A stretch of 7,286 bases of DNA from Paracoccaceae bacterium (GTDB lineage Bacteria > Pseudomonadota > Alphaproteobacteria > Rhodobacterales > Rhodobacteraceae): positions 1 through 7,286 of the forward strand of contig WTIQ01000260.1 in assembly GCA_011525185.1 (NCBI GenBank). Reading direction: 5' to 3'. Within the stretch, counting starts at the first letter, position 1, and each line of letters starts with the position of its first letter. The notes under the pieces are model-generated. The model had not been told where the DNA came from. It saw only the letters and a list, made by a program, of their open reading frames with translations, and searched no databases. Both the position numbers and the translations under genes were made by a program. Shown in pieces: positions 1 through 6,140 of the stretch.

Positions 1-753
1 GTAACAAAATTTGCGCAAGACCCGTTTGAGTTCGAAGCGGCGCAGCGATTGCGCTATGATGTCTTTGTCAAAGAACTTGGAGGCGATGGCCCACTTGTTG
101 ACCATGACAGAGGATTGGAAATTGATGAATTTGATCCGTATTTTGAGCACTTATTATTGTATGACGTCAATAAAGCTTCTGAACACTCTATGGGTCAGGT
201 GGTCGGGGTGTATCGTATTTTGCCGTCACAAAAAGCCGACCAAATCGGACGGTATTATTCGGAGACGGAATATGATTTATCGCGTCTGAAGAATGACAAG
301 CGCCGCTTGTTGGAGTTGGGCCGCTCCTGCTTGCATAAAGACTACCGCGGTGGTGCGGCGATGTTCCATCTCTGGCAAGCCCTTTCTCATTACGTTTTAG
401 AGCAAAAGGTAGACGTGCTTTTTGGCACGGCAAGTTTTCACGGAACAGACATTGCCGATCTGGCGCCTGCCTTGAGCTTGCTGCATCACCGATACTTGGC
501 ACCCGAGGCTTTGCGCGTGCAAGTCCGCGAGGAGCACTCTTTGTCAATGAACATAGTGCCAGAAGATCAAATCTCTGCACGCCAAGCCATGTTGAAGGTT
601 CCATCTCTCATCAAGGCCTATTTGAGGCTTGGAGGCTATGTGGGGGACGGCGCATTTATTGATTATGCTTTCAATACCGTCGATGTGTGTCTGATTGTCG
701 ATATTCATGCCATGAACGCACGTCAGAAGCAGATTTATACGAGAAAGGCTTAA
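1..753 (+). CDS. olsB: L-ornithine N-alpha-acyltransferase OlsB (5' end outside window)
   Basis: OlsB transfers a 3-hydroxyacyl chain from acyl carrier protein to the alpha-amino group of ornithine, giving lyso-ornithine lipid, the first step of ornithine-lipid synthesis. The frame is open from base 1, and sequence before the TTG at 49 already reads as the family N-terminus (FEAAQRLRYDVFVKELGG), so the true start lies upstream of the window. Of the 250 visible residues, recognisable GNAT-like hallmarks are RYDVFVKELGGDG (about 18-30), DEFDPYFEHLLL, VVGVYRILPS, ELGRSCLHKDYRGG and DVLFGTASFHGTD. The family is usually about 250-280 residues, so only a little is missing. It is followed 7 bp later by olsA, the enzyme for the next step, which supports OlsB over the related glutamine-lipid enzyme GlsB. 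That alternative cannot be excluded from sequence alone. The frame is intact and ends in TAA. Confidence 0.9.
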   Translation, partial: VTKFAQDPFEFEAAQRLRYDVFVKELGGDGPLVDHDRGLEIDEFDPYFEHLLLYDVNKASEHSMGQVVGVYRILPSQKADQIGRYYSETEYDLSRLKNDKRRLLELGRSCLHKDYRGGAAMFHLWQALSHYVLEQKVDVLFGTASFHGTDIADLAPALSLLHHRYLAPEALRVQVREEHSLSMNIVPEDQISARQAMLKVPSLIKAYLRLGGYVGDGAFIDYAFNTVDVCLIVDIHAMNARQKQIYTRKA

Positions 754-760
754 GATTAGA

Positions 761-1585
761 ATGAATTGGCAAGAGGGTGACTTTCCAGTGCAGCGCGCGT
801 TGACAATCCCACGCCTCTTCATCGCGTTTGCGCGTGCTCTGCCCGTTATCTGCGTGATCCTCTTTGGTCTAGTGCTGATGCTGGTTTTACGGTTGATTGA
901 GCGCCCATTGTTTGGAGTATCTCGCCCAATTACGCCGTATATCACGCAATACGTTTGTCGGTTATCTCTTTTTTTCATCGGGGTGCGGCTCAGGATCGAA
1001 GGCAAAGCAATGAATATGCGCGGTGCTGTGGTGAGCAACCATTGCTCTTGGCTGGATATCTTTGTGCTCAATGCGTTTCAGCGTGTTTATTTTGTGTCTA
1101 AAGCTGAAGTTTCATCCTGGCCTTTTATTGGACAGTTGGCGCAGGCCACGGGCACAGCGTTCATCGAACGCAATCCGCGTAAAGCTGGAGTGCAGAAAGA
1201 GCTTTTTAGAAAGCGTTTGCTGGCAGGACATAAGCTTTTGTTTTTTCCTGAAGGGACGTCTACGGACGGTTTGCAGGTTATTCCCTTCAAATCCTCTCTT
1301 TTTGCGGCATTTTATGAGGAGGGGCTCAAAGACGTTCTTTATATTCAACCAGTTACACTCATTTACAAAGCACCAGAGGGGGAAGACCCCCGGTTTTATG
1401 GGTGGTGGGGTGATATGTCTTTTGCGGGGCATTTGCTGCATACTCTGTGTTGCCCCAAAAGAGGAGCTGCCACAGTCGTGTTTAATGAGCCAATACGGGT
1501 GAAAGAGATCAAAACTCGTAAAGAGCTTGCGGCGCTAAGCGAAGACATTGTGCGAAAGGCGCATTCAAAAGTTATTCAGCGCTAA
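761..1585 (+). CDS. olsA: Lyso-ornithine lipid O-acyltransferase OlsA (PlsC family)
   Basis: A 274-residue membrane-associated acyltransferase that adds the second fatty acyl chain to lyso-ornithine lipid. In some roseobacters OlsA also completes glutamine lipids and can have 1-acylglycerol-3-phosphate acyltransferase activity. A hydrophobic segment (about residues 27-47) is followed by the PlsC signature blocks. Block I is NHCSWLD, with the H-x4-D pair at H94 and D99. Block II is FIERNPR (134-140). Block III is FPEGTSTDG (162-170). The length is normal for the family. It sits 7 bp after olsB and is almost certainly co-transcribed with it. The ATG at 761 has only a weak GAGAAAGG 12 bases upstream. 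An in-frame GTG at 788, preceded by AGAGGG, is an alternative start that would remove nine residues without touching any motif. The last 14 bp overlap the end of the convergent ThiE-like gene. Confidence 0.88.
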   Translation: MNWQEGDFPVQRALTIPRLFIAFARALPVICVILFGLVLMLVLRLIERPLFGVSRPITPYITQYVCRLSLFFIGVRLRIEGKAMNMRGAVVSNHCSWLDIFVLNAFQRVYFVSKAEVSSWPFIGQLAQATGTAFIERNPRKAGVQKELFRKRLLAGHKLLFFPEGTSTDGLQVIPFKSSLFAAFYEEGLKDVLYIQPVTLIYKAPEGEDPRFYGWWGDMSFAGHLLHTLCCPKRGAATVVFNEPIRVKEIKTRKELAALSEDIVRKAHSKVIQR

Positions 1586-2201
1586 TCTGCTTTAAAAGGT
1601 CACTTAAGTGTGCAATTGGATCATCCACTGTCCAGAGCTCTTGTCCAAGGGCGATGAAATCCACGTAGCCCCCAACGTCAGCGAGGGCCTTTGGGGTAAC
1701 AGCACCCTCTGCAATGACGGGAACTTCAATCATCTGTGACCACCAGTCAAACAGCTCTGGCTGCGCGAATGAACCATCGTTAAGCTCCGTTCCGCTGACT
1801 GGTCCGAAGCTGATGTAATCGGCGCCTGCTTCTCCCGCTGTCATGCCCGCGTGGCGCGAGGCACCGCAAAAGCATCCCACAATGGCATCTGATCCAAGTT
1901 TTTTGCGCGCCTTGGCGACATGTCGGGCGCCATCACTTAGATGGACGCCATCCAATCCAAATTTCTCCGCCAAAATCATATGGTTTTCGATTACGATTGC
2001 GACATCTTTGGTGTGACATAACTCGCGCAAGCGATCCGATATCTTGCCAATCTGATACTCGTCTTGTGTCTCAAGCGAAAGGCGTAGACAGGCGATATCA
2101 TGATGATCCATTATAGTGCTAAGATGCGCCATGAACGCGCCATCAAGGTCGATATGAGACGGGGTGATCAAATAGAGGCGTGGGGCTGGTATTTCCGTCA
2201 T
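1572..2201 (-). CDS. ThiE/TenI-superfamily protein (divergent 'thiamine phosphate synthase')
   Basis: A 209-residue protein with the TIM-barrel pattern of the thiamine phosphate synthase superfamily: PRLYLIT near the N-terminus, GLDGVHLSDGAR (82-93), AGADYISFGPVSGT (125-138) and VPVIAEGAVTP (160-170). Automated annotation would call it ThiE, which couples HMP-PP and thiazole phosphate to thiamine phosphate. Aligned by eye, however, most canonical catalytic positions are changed. The Q-x-R-x-K motif reads CLRLS (38-42), the IND motif reads IEN (71-73), the Mg-binding Asp after GVHxGQ is A92, and PTxTK reads GTELN (137-141). I recall similar divergent proteins in other Rhodobacteraceae, so this may be a distinct conserved subfamily. 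I chose the ATG at 2201 because it precedes PRLYLIT as in relatives. The frame stays open upstream, with another ATG at 2288, and neither start has a strong ribosome binding site. The true function is uncertain. Confidence 0.8.
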   Translation of the reverse strand: MTEIPAPRLYLITPSHIDLDGAFMAHLSTIMDHHDIACLRLSLETQDEYQIGKISDRLRELCHTKDVAIVIENHMILAEKFGLDGVHLSDGARHVAKARKKLGSDAIVGCFCGASRHAGMTAGEAGADYISFGPVSGTELNDGSFAQPELFDWWSQMIEVPVIAEGAVTPKALADVGGYVDFIALGQELWTVDDPIAHLSDLLKQISAE

Positions 2202-2246
2202 CTTGAGCGCTTTTTTATCAGGGTTTTCAACAGAGAACAGGTACTT

Positions 2247-2269
2247 GGTTGCGACAGAAGATTGCAACC
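2247..2269. repeat. Inverted repeat in divergent promoter region
   Basis: GGTTGC at 2247-2252 is mirrored by GCAACC at 2264-2269 around an 11-base centre. As plus-strand RNA the stem could extend by a G-U and an A-U pair to 8 bp with a 7-base loop, followed by CCCTTTTCTTT. It could be a repressor operator shared by the two divergent genes, or a leader hairpin of trmJ. A chance palindrome is also possible at this size. Confidence 0.4.
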
Positions 2270-2315
2270 CCTTTTCTTTGTCTCTCATCTCTTCTAGATG
2301 ACACAGAAAGGATTT

Positions 2316-2321
2316 TAAGGA
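2316..2321 (+). promoter_or_regulatory. Ribosome binding site supporting the GTG start of trmJ
   Basis: TAAGGA ends 11 bases before the GTG at 2333. The spacing is slightly long but acceptable, and no other start near the beginning of family homology has a better site. This favours GTG 2333 over the more upstream in-frame TTG at 2249. Confidence 0.5.
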
Positions 2322-2332
2322 TAGCCGTTCCC

Positions 2333-3073
2333 GTGACCACTTCACAGCCATCTTTTGTTTTGGTGCGCCCTCAAATGGGGGAGAACATTGGTGCCTCTGC
2401 GCGGGCGATGTGGAACTTTGGTCTCGATAAAATGCATGTGGTTGCTCCACGAGACGGTTGGCCAAGTCAAAAAGCAATTGCAATGGCCAGTGGAGCAGGG
2501 CGATTGTTAGATGAGGCGCGTCACTTTGCGAGTGTGAGTGAGGCCATTTCAGATAGTCATTTCACTTTTGCGACGACGGCGCGTAGTCGTGGTCTCACGC
2601 AAGAGATATTTAGCCCTAAAGAGGCCATGAGCCTTGCCTTGGAAAAGATCATGGCGGGCCAAAAGGTAAGTGTTCTCTTCGGGCCAGAGCGAGCGGGTTT
2701 GGAAAACGAGGATATCGTGCAGGCCAATGCGCTTATCTCAGTCCCTGTTAATCCTGATTTCCCCTCCCTAAATCTTGCTCAATGCGTGCTCTTGCTGGCC
2801 TATGAATGGCGCTTGGCATTCAGTGATCCAGAGGCACGCCGTGTTGAGATGGCCAAAACGTCTTGGGCAACCCAAGACGATGTCAGCCATCTTGCTGCAC
2901 ATTATGAAGACGAGTTGGAGAGGGCGGGTTTTTTCTTTCCTGAGAGCAAGGCGAGCGGCATGAAGCTGAACCTTCGAAACATGTGGTCAAGGCTTCCATT
3001 AAGCAAAGCAGATGTGCAAACCTTACATGGTGTTTTGCGCCAAATCATAAGGGCAAAAGGTCCAACAGAATGA
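2333..3073 (+). CDS. trmJ: tRNA (cytidine/uridine-2'-O-)-methyltransferase TrmJ
   Basis: A SPOUT-class (TrmH/SpoU superfamily) RNA methyltransferase. TrmJ 2'-O-methylates position 32 of several tRNAs using S-adenosylmethionine, in the cytoplasm as a dimer. From the GTG start the protein is 246 residues, typical for the family. The three SPOUT motifs are clear: motif 1, VRPQMGENIGASARAM (11-26, with N18 and R24); motif 2, LFGPERAGLENED (115-127); and motif 3, VPVNPDFPSLNLAQ (137-150), which forms the trefoil-knot cofactor site. The C-terminal region NLRNMWSRLPLSKADVQTLH (213-232) is the helical extension seen in TrmJ rather than TrmL or TrmH. An earlier in-frame start would add 28 residues unlike the family. 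It is transcribed away from the ThiE-like gene and followed after 4 bp by a hairpin. The gene looks intact and ends in TGA. Confidence 0.9.
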   Translation: MTTSQPSFVLVRPQMGENIGASARAMWNFGLDKMHVVAPRDGWPSQKAIAMASGAGRLLDEARHFASVSEAISDSHFTFATTARSRGLTQEIFSPKEAMSLALEKIMAGQKVSVLFGPERAGLENEDIVQANALISVPVNPDFPSLNLAQCVLLLAYEWRLAFSDPEARRVEMAKTSWATQDDVSHLAAHYEDELERAGFFFPESKASGMKLNLRNMWSRLPLSKADVQTLHGVLRQIIRAKGPTE

Positions 3074-3077
3074 CTTG

Positions 3078-3098
3078 AAGCAGGCTTTAGGCCTGCTT
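3078..3098 (+). terminator. Hairpin after trmJ, probable terminator
   Basis: A perfect 8 bp inverted repeat, AAGCAGGC / GCCTGCTT, flanks the 5-base loop TTTAG, starting four bases after the trmJ stop codon. The position and compact GC-rich stem fit an intrinsic terminator, but no T-run follows, so termination may be weak or partial and some trmJ transcription may continue into ctaA. The hairpin also lies directly before the ATG at 3104, which argues against that codon as the ctaA start. Confidence 0.55.
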
Positions 3099-3133
3099 AG
3101 ACTATGACAAAATTGGTATCGAGTATCCACACT

Positions 3134-4282
3134 ATGAGCAACAAAAGATCTATTTTTGAAGAGGTCAATGCAGCTGAAAAGCCCTCTCAGTCGTTAGAAA
3201 CAGGGGCTATTGATCGGGGACGATCCTCTGAGGCTTCTCGTCGTTGGATGCGACGGTGGCTCATGCTTTTGTTCACGCTTGTCGTCATTATGATAGCAGT
3301 TGGCGGGTTAACGCGGCTGACCGATAGCGGATTGAGTATCACCGAATGGAAGCCCATCACGGGTGCTATCCCTCCCATGTCCGAGGCCGTCTGGCTTGAG
3401 GAATTTGAAAAATATAAACAAATTCCCGAATATGAATTGCAAAACGTTGGCATGAGCCTCTCCGAATTCAAGGTGATCTATTGGTGGGAATGGGGGCATC
3501 GTCAGTTGGGACGCGTCATTGGGCTGGTTTGGGCTTTGGGCTTTTTGGCCTTTCTGGTGCGCAAAGCCATCCCGCCTGGTTGGACAGGCCGGTTGCTTCT
3601 ACTCGGGGGGTTAGGCGGTTTTCAGGGCGCTGTTGGCTGGTGGATGGTGTCAAGTGGCCTCACGGGAAGTATGCTTGATGTGGCCAGTTATCGATTGGCC
3701 ACACACCTTGGAATCGCTTTTGTAATTTTAGGGTTTATCACATGGTATATCTCTTTGCTTGGAACGCGTGAGAGTGCGCTTGTAAGTGACCGTCGCTCAC
3801 GCGAAACCAAACTGTTCTCTATGTCCACCGGCGTCATGCATCTCGCATTTTTGCAAATCATCTTCGGGGCGCTGGTTGCAGGTATTGATGCAGGGCGTAA
3901 TTACAGCGATTGGCCCCTCATGGCGGGTGGCTTTTTCCCTCCAGAGCCTTTTTCCCTGACGCCGCTGTGGCGGAATTTTTTTGAAGATGATGGGCTGGTG
4001 CAGTTCATCCATCGCATGACCGGATATCTGGTCTTTTTGTTTGCTTTTGTTGTTTGGCGCAAATCAAAAGCGTCGGGTAATGATCAGGTGCGTTTCGCCT
4101 TTAGTGTTATGATGGTCTTGATGTTTTTCCAACTTTTGCTTGGAATTATCACAGTTCTTTATGCAGCGCCTTGGTATTTTGCTATCTTGCATCAATTGGG
4201 CGCTGTCGCCTTGTGGGTCGCTATTTTACGCGCAAGATTTTTGTCGGGCTATCCGCCCCAAACCATGTTGAAAAGAGGCTAA
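3134..4282 (+). CDS. ctaA: Heme A synthase CtaA (COX15 type)
   Basis: An integral cytoplasmic-membrane enzyme that oxidises the C8 methyl group of heme O to a formyl group, giving heme A for aa3-type cytochrome c oxidase. From the ATG at 3134 it is 382 residues with about eight hydrophobic segments (roughly 42-60, 127-143, 153-172, 189-210, 231-250, 290-308, 320-341 and 347-369). Heme-coordinating histidines sit in the expected contexts: H122 in WWEWGHRQLGR, H191 in YRLATHLG, H293 in FIHRMTGY and H353 in ILHQLGAVAL. GGLTRLTDSGLSITEWKPI (57-75) and FQGAVGWWMVSSGLTG (163-178) are also characteristic. An upstream ATG at 3104 would add ten residues, but it abuts the trmJ terminator hairpin, and MSNKRSIFEEV at 3134 looks like the family N-terminus. 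Neither start has a strong ribosome binding site. The carboxypeptidase gene begins 1 bp after its stop, suggesting one transcript. Confidence 0.93.
   Translation: MSNKRSIFEEVNAAEKPSQSLETGAIDRGRSSEASRRWMRRWLMLLFTLVVIMIAVGGLTRLTDSGLSITEWKPITGAIPPMSEAVWLEEFEKYKQIPEYELQNVGMSLSEFKVIYWWEWGHRQLGRVIGLVWALGFLAFLVRKAIPPGWTGRLLLLGGLGGFQGAVGWWMVSSGLTGSMLDVASYRLATHLGIAFVILGFITWYISLLGTRESALVSDRRSRETKLFSMSTGVMHLAFLQIIFGALVAGIDAGRNYSDWPLMAGGFFPPEPFSLTPLWRNFFEDDGLVQFIHRMTGYLVFLFAFVVWRKSKASGNDQVRFAFSVMMVLMFFQLLLGIITVLYAAPWYFAILHQLGAVALWVAILRARFLSGYPPQTMLKRG
4274..4278 (+). promoter_or_regulatory. Ribosome binding site of the M32 carboxypeptidase gene
   Basis: AGAGG lies inside the last codons of ctaA, five bases before the ATG at 4284. 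With only one base between the ctaA stop and this ATG, the site points to translational coupling and confirms the start. Confidence 0.65.
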
Positions 4283-4283
4283 T

Positions 4284-5765
4284 ATGTCAGCATTTCAAAA
4301 GCTTATTGAGTATAACAAAGACACTGTTGCGCTTGAACATATTGCAGGCCGTCTCGGGTGGGATCAAGAAACCGTTATGCCCAGTGGCTCTATTGCCGAT
4401 CGCAGCGAAGAATTTGCTGCTCTTGAGAAAACTCTCCATGCGCGTCGGACCTCTAGCGAATTGGGTGAGTTACTGAGCGCGGCAGCTGCCGAAGCGCCAG
4501 AGGGTCAAGATTTGCGGCATATGTCTCTTATTCAGCGAGACTATGACCGCACACACCGCATTCCCGAAGATCTTGCCATTGCAATGGCGCGCATAACGCC
4601 AAAAGCCCATAAAATCTGGGCGCAAGCGCGTGAAGACGAGGATTTTGCAGCTTTTGCCTCTATTTTGTCTGAGGTCGTGGATTTGTCTCGCCAAAAGGGG
4701 GAGGCTCTGGCCGATGGGAGCACGCTCTCTGCCTATGATGGACTGCATCAGGCTTTTGAGCCTGACAGCACAGCCGCAGACATAGACGCGATGTTTTCCT
4801 CCCTCAGAGGTCCACTCGTGGAGCTGCGTGCCGCCGTTTTAGAGCAGTCGCCTCCGAGCGCTATAAAGGGACATTTTGACAAAGAAACGCAATTTTTGCT
4901 GTCAAAGAAACTTGCAGAAACTTTCGGCTACGATTTTTCTCGTGGACGTATTGATGCGGCAGTGCATCCGTTTTCATCTGGCAGCAGCGCAGATGTGCGC
5001 ATCACCACAAGAGCCGTTGAACATGATCCTATGAACTGTTTTTATTCGACCATTCATGAGGTAGGCCACGCGACCTATGAGCAAAACATTAAGCCAGAAT
5101 TTGCCTTTACCGCTTTTGGCTGTGGTTGTTCGCTCGGTATCCATGAAAGCCAAAGCCGGATTTACGAAAATCAATTGGGACGCTCGCGGGGGTTTACCTC
5201 TTATCTTTATGGCCTCATGAAAGAGCGTTTTGATGATTTTGGGATTCCGTCAAAAGAGGAATTTTATAAAGCGGTGAACCGCGTTTCGGATGGGTATATC
5301 CGCACCGAAGCCGATGAACTGTAGTATAACCTCCATGTGATGTTGCGCTTTGATCTTGAAAAGTCTCTGATTTCTGGAGATTTAGCCGTGAACGACTTAG
5401 AAGCGGCATGGAACGAACGCTTTCTTGCCGACTTCGGTTATCCTGTGGACAAGCCCTCAAATGGGGTTTTGCAAGATGTTCATTGGTCTGAGGCGATGTT
5501 TGGTTACTTCCCAACCTATTCTTTGGGAAATGTCTATGCAGGCTGTTTATATGAGGCGTTGATCACCGAGCTTGGCGATATTGAGGCAGATCTTGCACGC
5601 GGTGATCTCTCGCGTCCCCTGCAATGGCTTTCAGAGCATTTGCAGCAATTTGGGCGCTCGCGTCCTGCCCATGAGTTGATTGAAACGGCCACGGGAAAAG
5701 CTGCGAGCGTCACACCTTTGGTTACATATATTCAGCGTAAGTTCAGTGATTTATACGCTCTTTAA
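4284..5765 (+). pseudogene. M32 family metallocarboxypeptidase, interrupted by in-frame TAG
   Basis: M32 (Taq-type) carboxypeptidases remove C-terminal residues from peptides in the cytoplasm with a single metal ion. Read through one stop, the frame spans 493 codons, the normal family length (about 490-500). Visible motifs are HPFSSG (228-233), DVRITTR (237-243), the metal site HEVGH (258-262), the third ligand in HESQSR (287-292, E288), IRTEADE (339-345), YNLHVMLRFD (348-357), GVLQDVHW (394-401) and GYFPTYSLGN (407-416). Codon 347 (5322-5324) is TAG, exactly inside the conserved ADE-x-x-YNLH block, and the same frame continues with intact homology to TAA at 5763-5765. There is no frameshift. 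A protein ending at residue 346 would lack about 30% of the enzyme, including GVLQDVHW. No ribosome binding site precedes the GTG/ATG at 5337/5340, so a separate C-terminal product is unlikely. It may be a recent nonsense mutation, a sequencing error or, less likely, readthrough. A good ribosome binding site and 1 bp spacing link it to ctaA. Confidence 0.85.
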
Positions 5766-5771
5766 GATTTG

Positions 5772-6116
5772 CTAAAGACGCTCAACGGTGACCAATTCAG
5801 AGGTGTGAAATGCGACGTGATTCTTGATGTCGTCGATGCTCGCATTTTCGCCCTCGTAACTCCAAGCGGCGTTTTGGATGGTTCTGCTTTTGGTTTCGAT
5901 AGAATATAAGCTTGCAGTGCCCTTGTGACGACAGGTGGTTGTTTCGCTGCTGGGTTCTAAAAAGGCCATGGCGATATCACTGCGCGGAAAATACATCACG
6001 GGCGCATGATCGCCTTCTGTGAGCTCAATAGCGGAGTTGCTCTCACCAATGACAGCGCCGCCTGCGCGGATGCTCCATGTTCCAGTATCCTTCTGAATGG
6101 TGATGTGTGATTGCAT
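5772..6116 (-). CDS. DUF427 domain-containing protein
   Basis: A 114-residue cytoplasmic protein that fills one DUF427 (PF04248) domain. Family features are the opening HITIQKDTGTWSIRAGGAVI (4-23), the segment HAPVMYFPRSDIAM, the TTTCRHKGTASLYSI block with its Cys and Lys-Gly pair, and NAAWSYEGE near residues 82-90. No enzymatic activity is firmly established for the family, so I assign none. The ATG at 6116 has an excellent ribosome binding site. It lies 24 bp downstream of the aminopeptidase P gene on the same strand, so the two probably form an operon. Its stop is a TAG. Readthrough would add only six codons before the next stop, so this TAG very likely works as a normal terminator. The gene end is 6 bp from the end of the convergent carboxypeptidase gene. 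Confidence 0.85.
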   Translation of the reverse strand: MQSHITIQKDTGTWSIRAGGAVIGESNSAIELTEGDHAPVMYFPRSDIAMAFLEPSSETTTCRHKGTASLYSIETKSRTIQNAAWSYEGENASIDDIKNHVAFHTSELVTVERL

Positions 6117-6121
6117 GTTTT

Positions 6122-6129
6122 CCCCCCTT
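6122..6129 (-). promoter_or_regulatory. Strong ribosome binding site of the DUF427 gene
   Basis: On the minus strand AAGGGGGG is followed by five bases (AAAAC) and then the ATG at 6116. It lies in the 24 bp gap after the aminopeptidase P stop codon and fixes the DUF427 start. Confidence 0.65.
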
Positions 6130-6140
6130 ACGCTGTAATT

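Larger units (their letters stand above)
2202..2332. promoter_or_regulatory. Divergent intergenic region between the ThiE-like gene and trmJ
   Basis: This 131 bp spacer separates two divergently oriented genes and should therefore contain promoters for both. I could not identify a convincing -35/-10 pair with proper spacing on either strand, so no promoter box is called. It holds a small inverted repeat (listed separately) and a pyrimidine-rich stretch at about 2269-2295. The minus-strand frame of the ThiE-like gene remains open across the whole spacer, but the extra residues do not resemble the family. Confidence 0.5.

Noticed and set aside
544..1071. 175-codon open frame on the minus strand across olsB and olsA.
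   Set aside because: It is antisense to two well-supported genes, has basic low-complexity composition, and shows no recognisable motif. It is a shadow frame.
1378..1391. GGGGG-AAGA-CCCCC, a possible small hairpin.
   Set aside because: It is inside olsA, encodes an acidic loop (PEGEDP), and is not followed by a T-run. It is probably fortuitous, although an internal RNA structure is possible.
2202..2483. N-terminal extension of the ThiE-like gene, with its frame open to 2483.
   Set aside because: The extra residues overlap trmJ on the opposite strand and its promoter spacer, show no family similarity, and lack a good ribosome binding site. The ATG at 2201 fits the family.
3679..3703. Perfect 8 bp inverted repeat TGTGGCCA-N9-TGGCCACA.
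   Set aside because: It lies within ctaA over codons for DVASYRLATHLG, a highly conserved heme-ligand segment. Protein constraint explains the bases, and no regulatory role can be supported.
5337..5765. C-terminal half of the carboxypeptidase as an independent gene starting at GTG 5337 or ATG 5340.
   Set aside because: It is the same frame as the upstream part, begins in the middle of a conserved M32 motif (YNLHVMLRF), and has no ribosome binding site. It is part of the interrupted gene.
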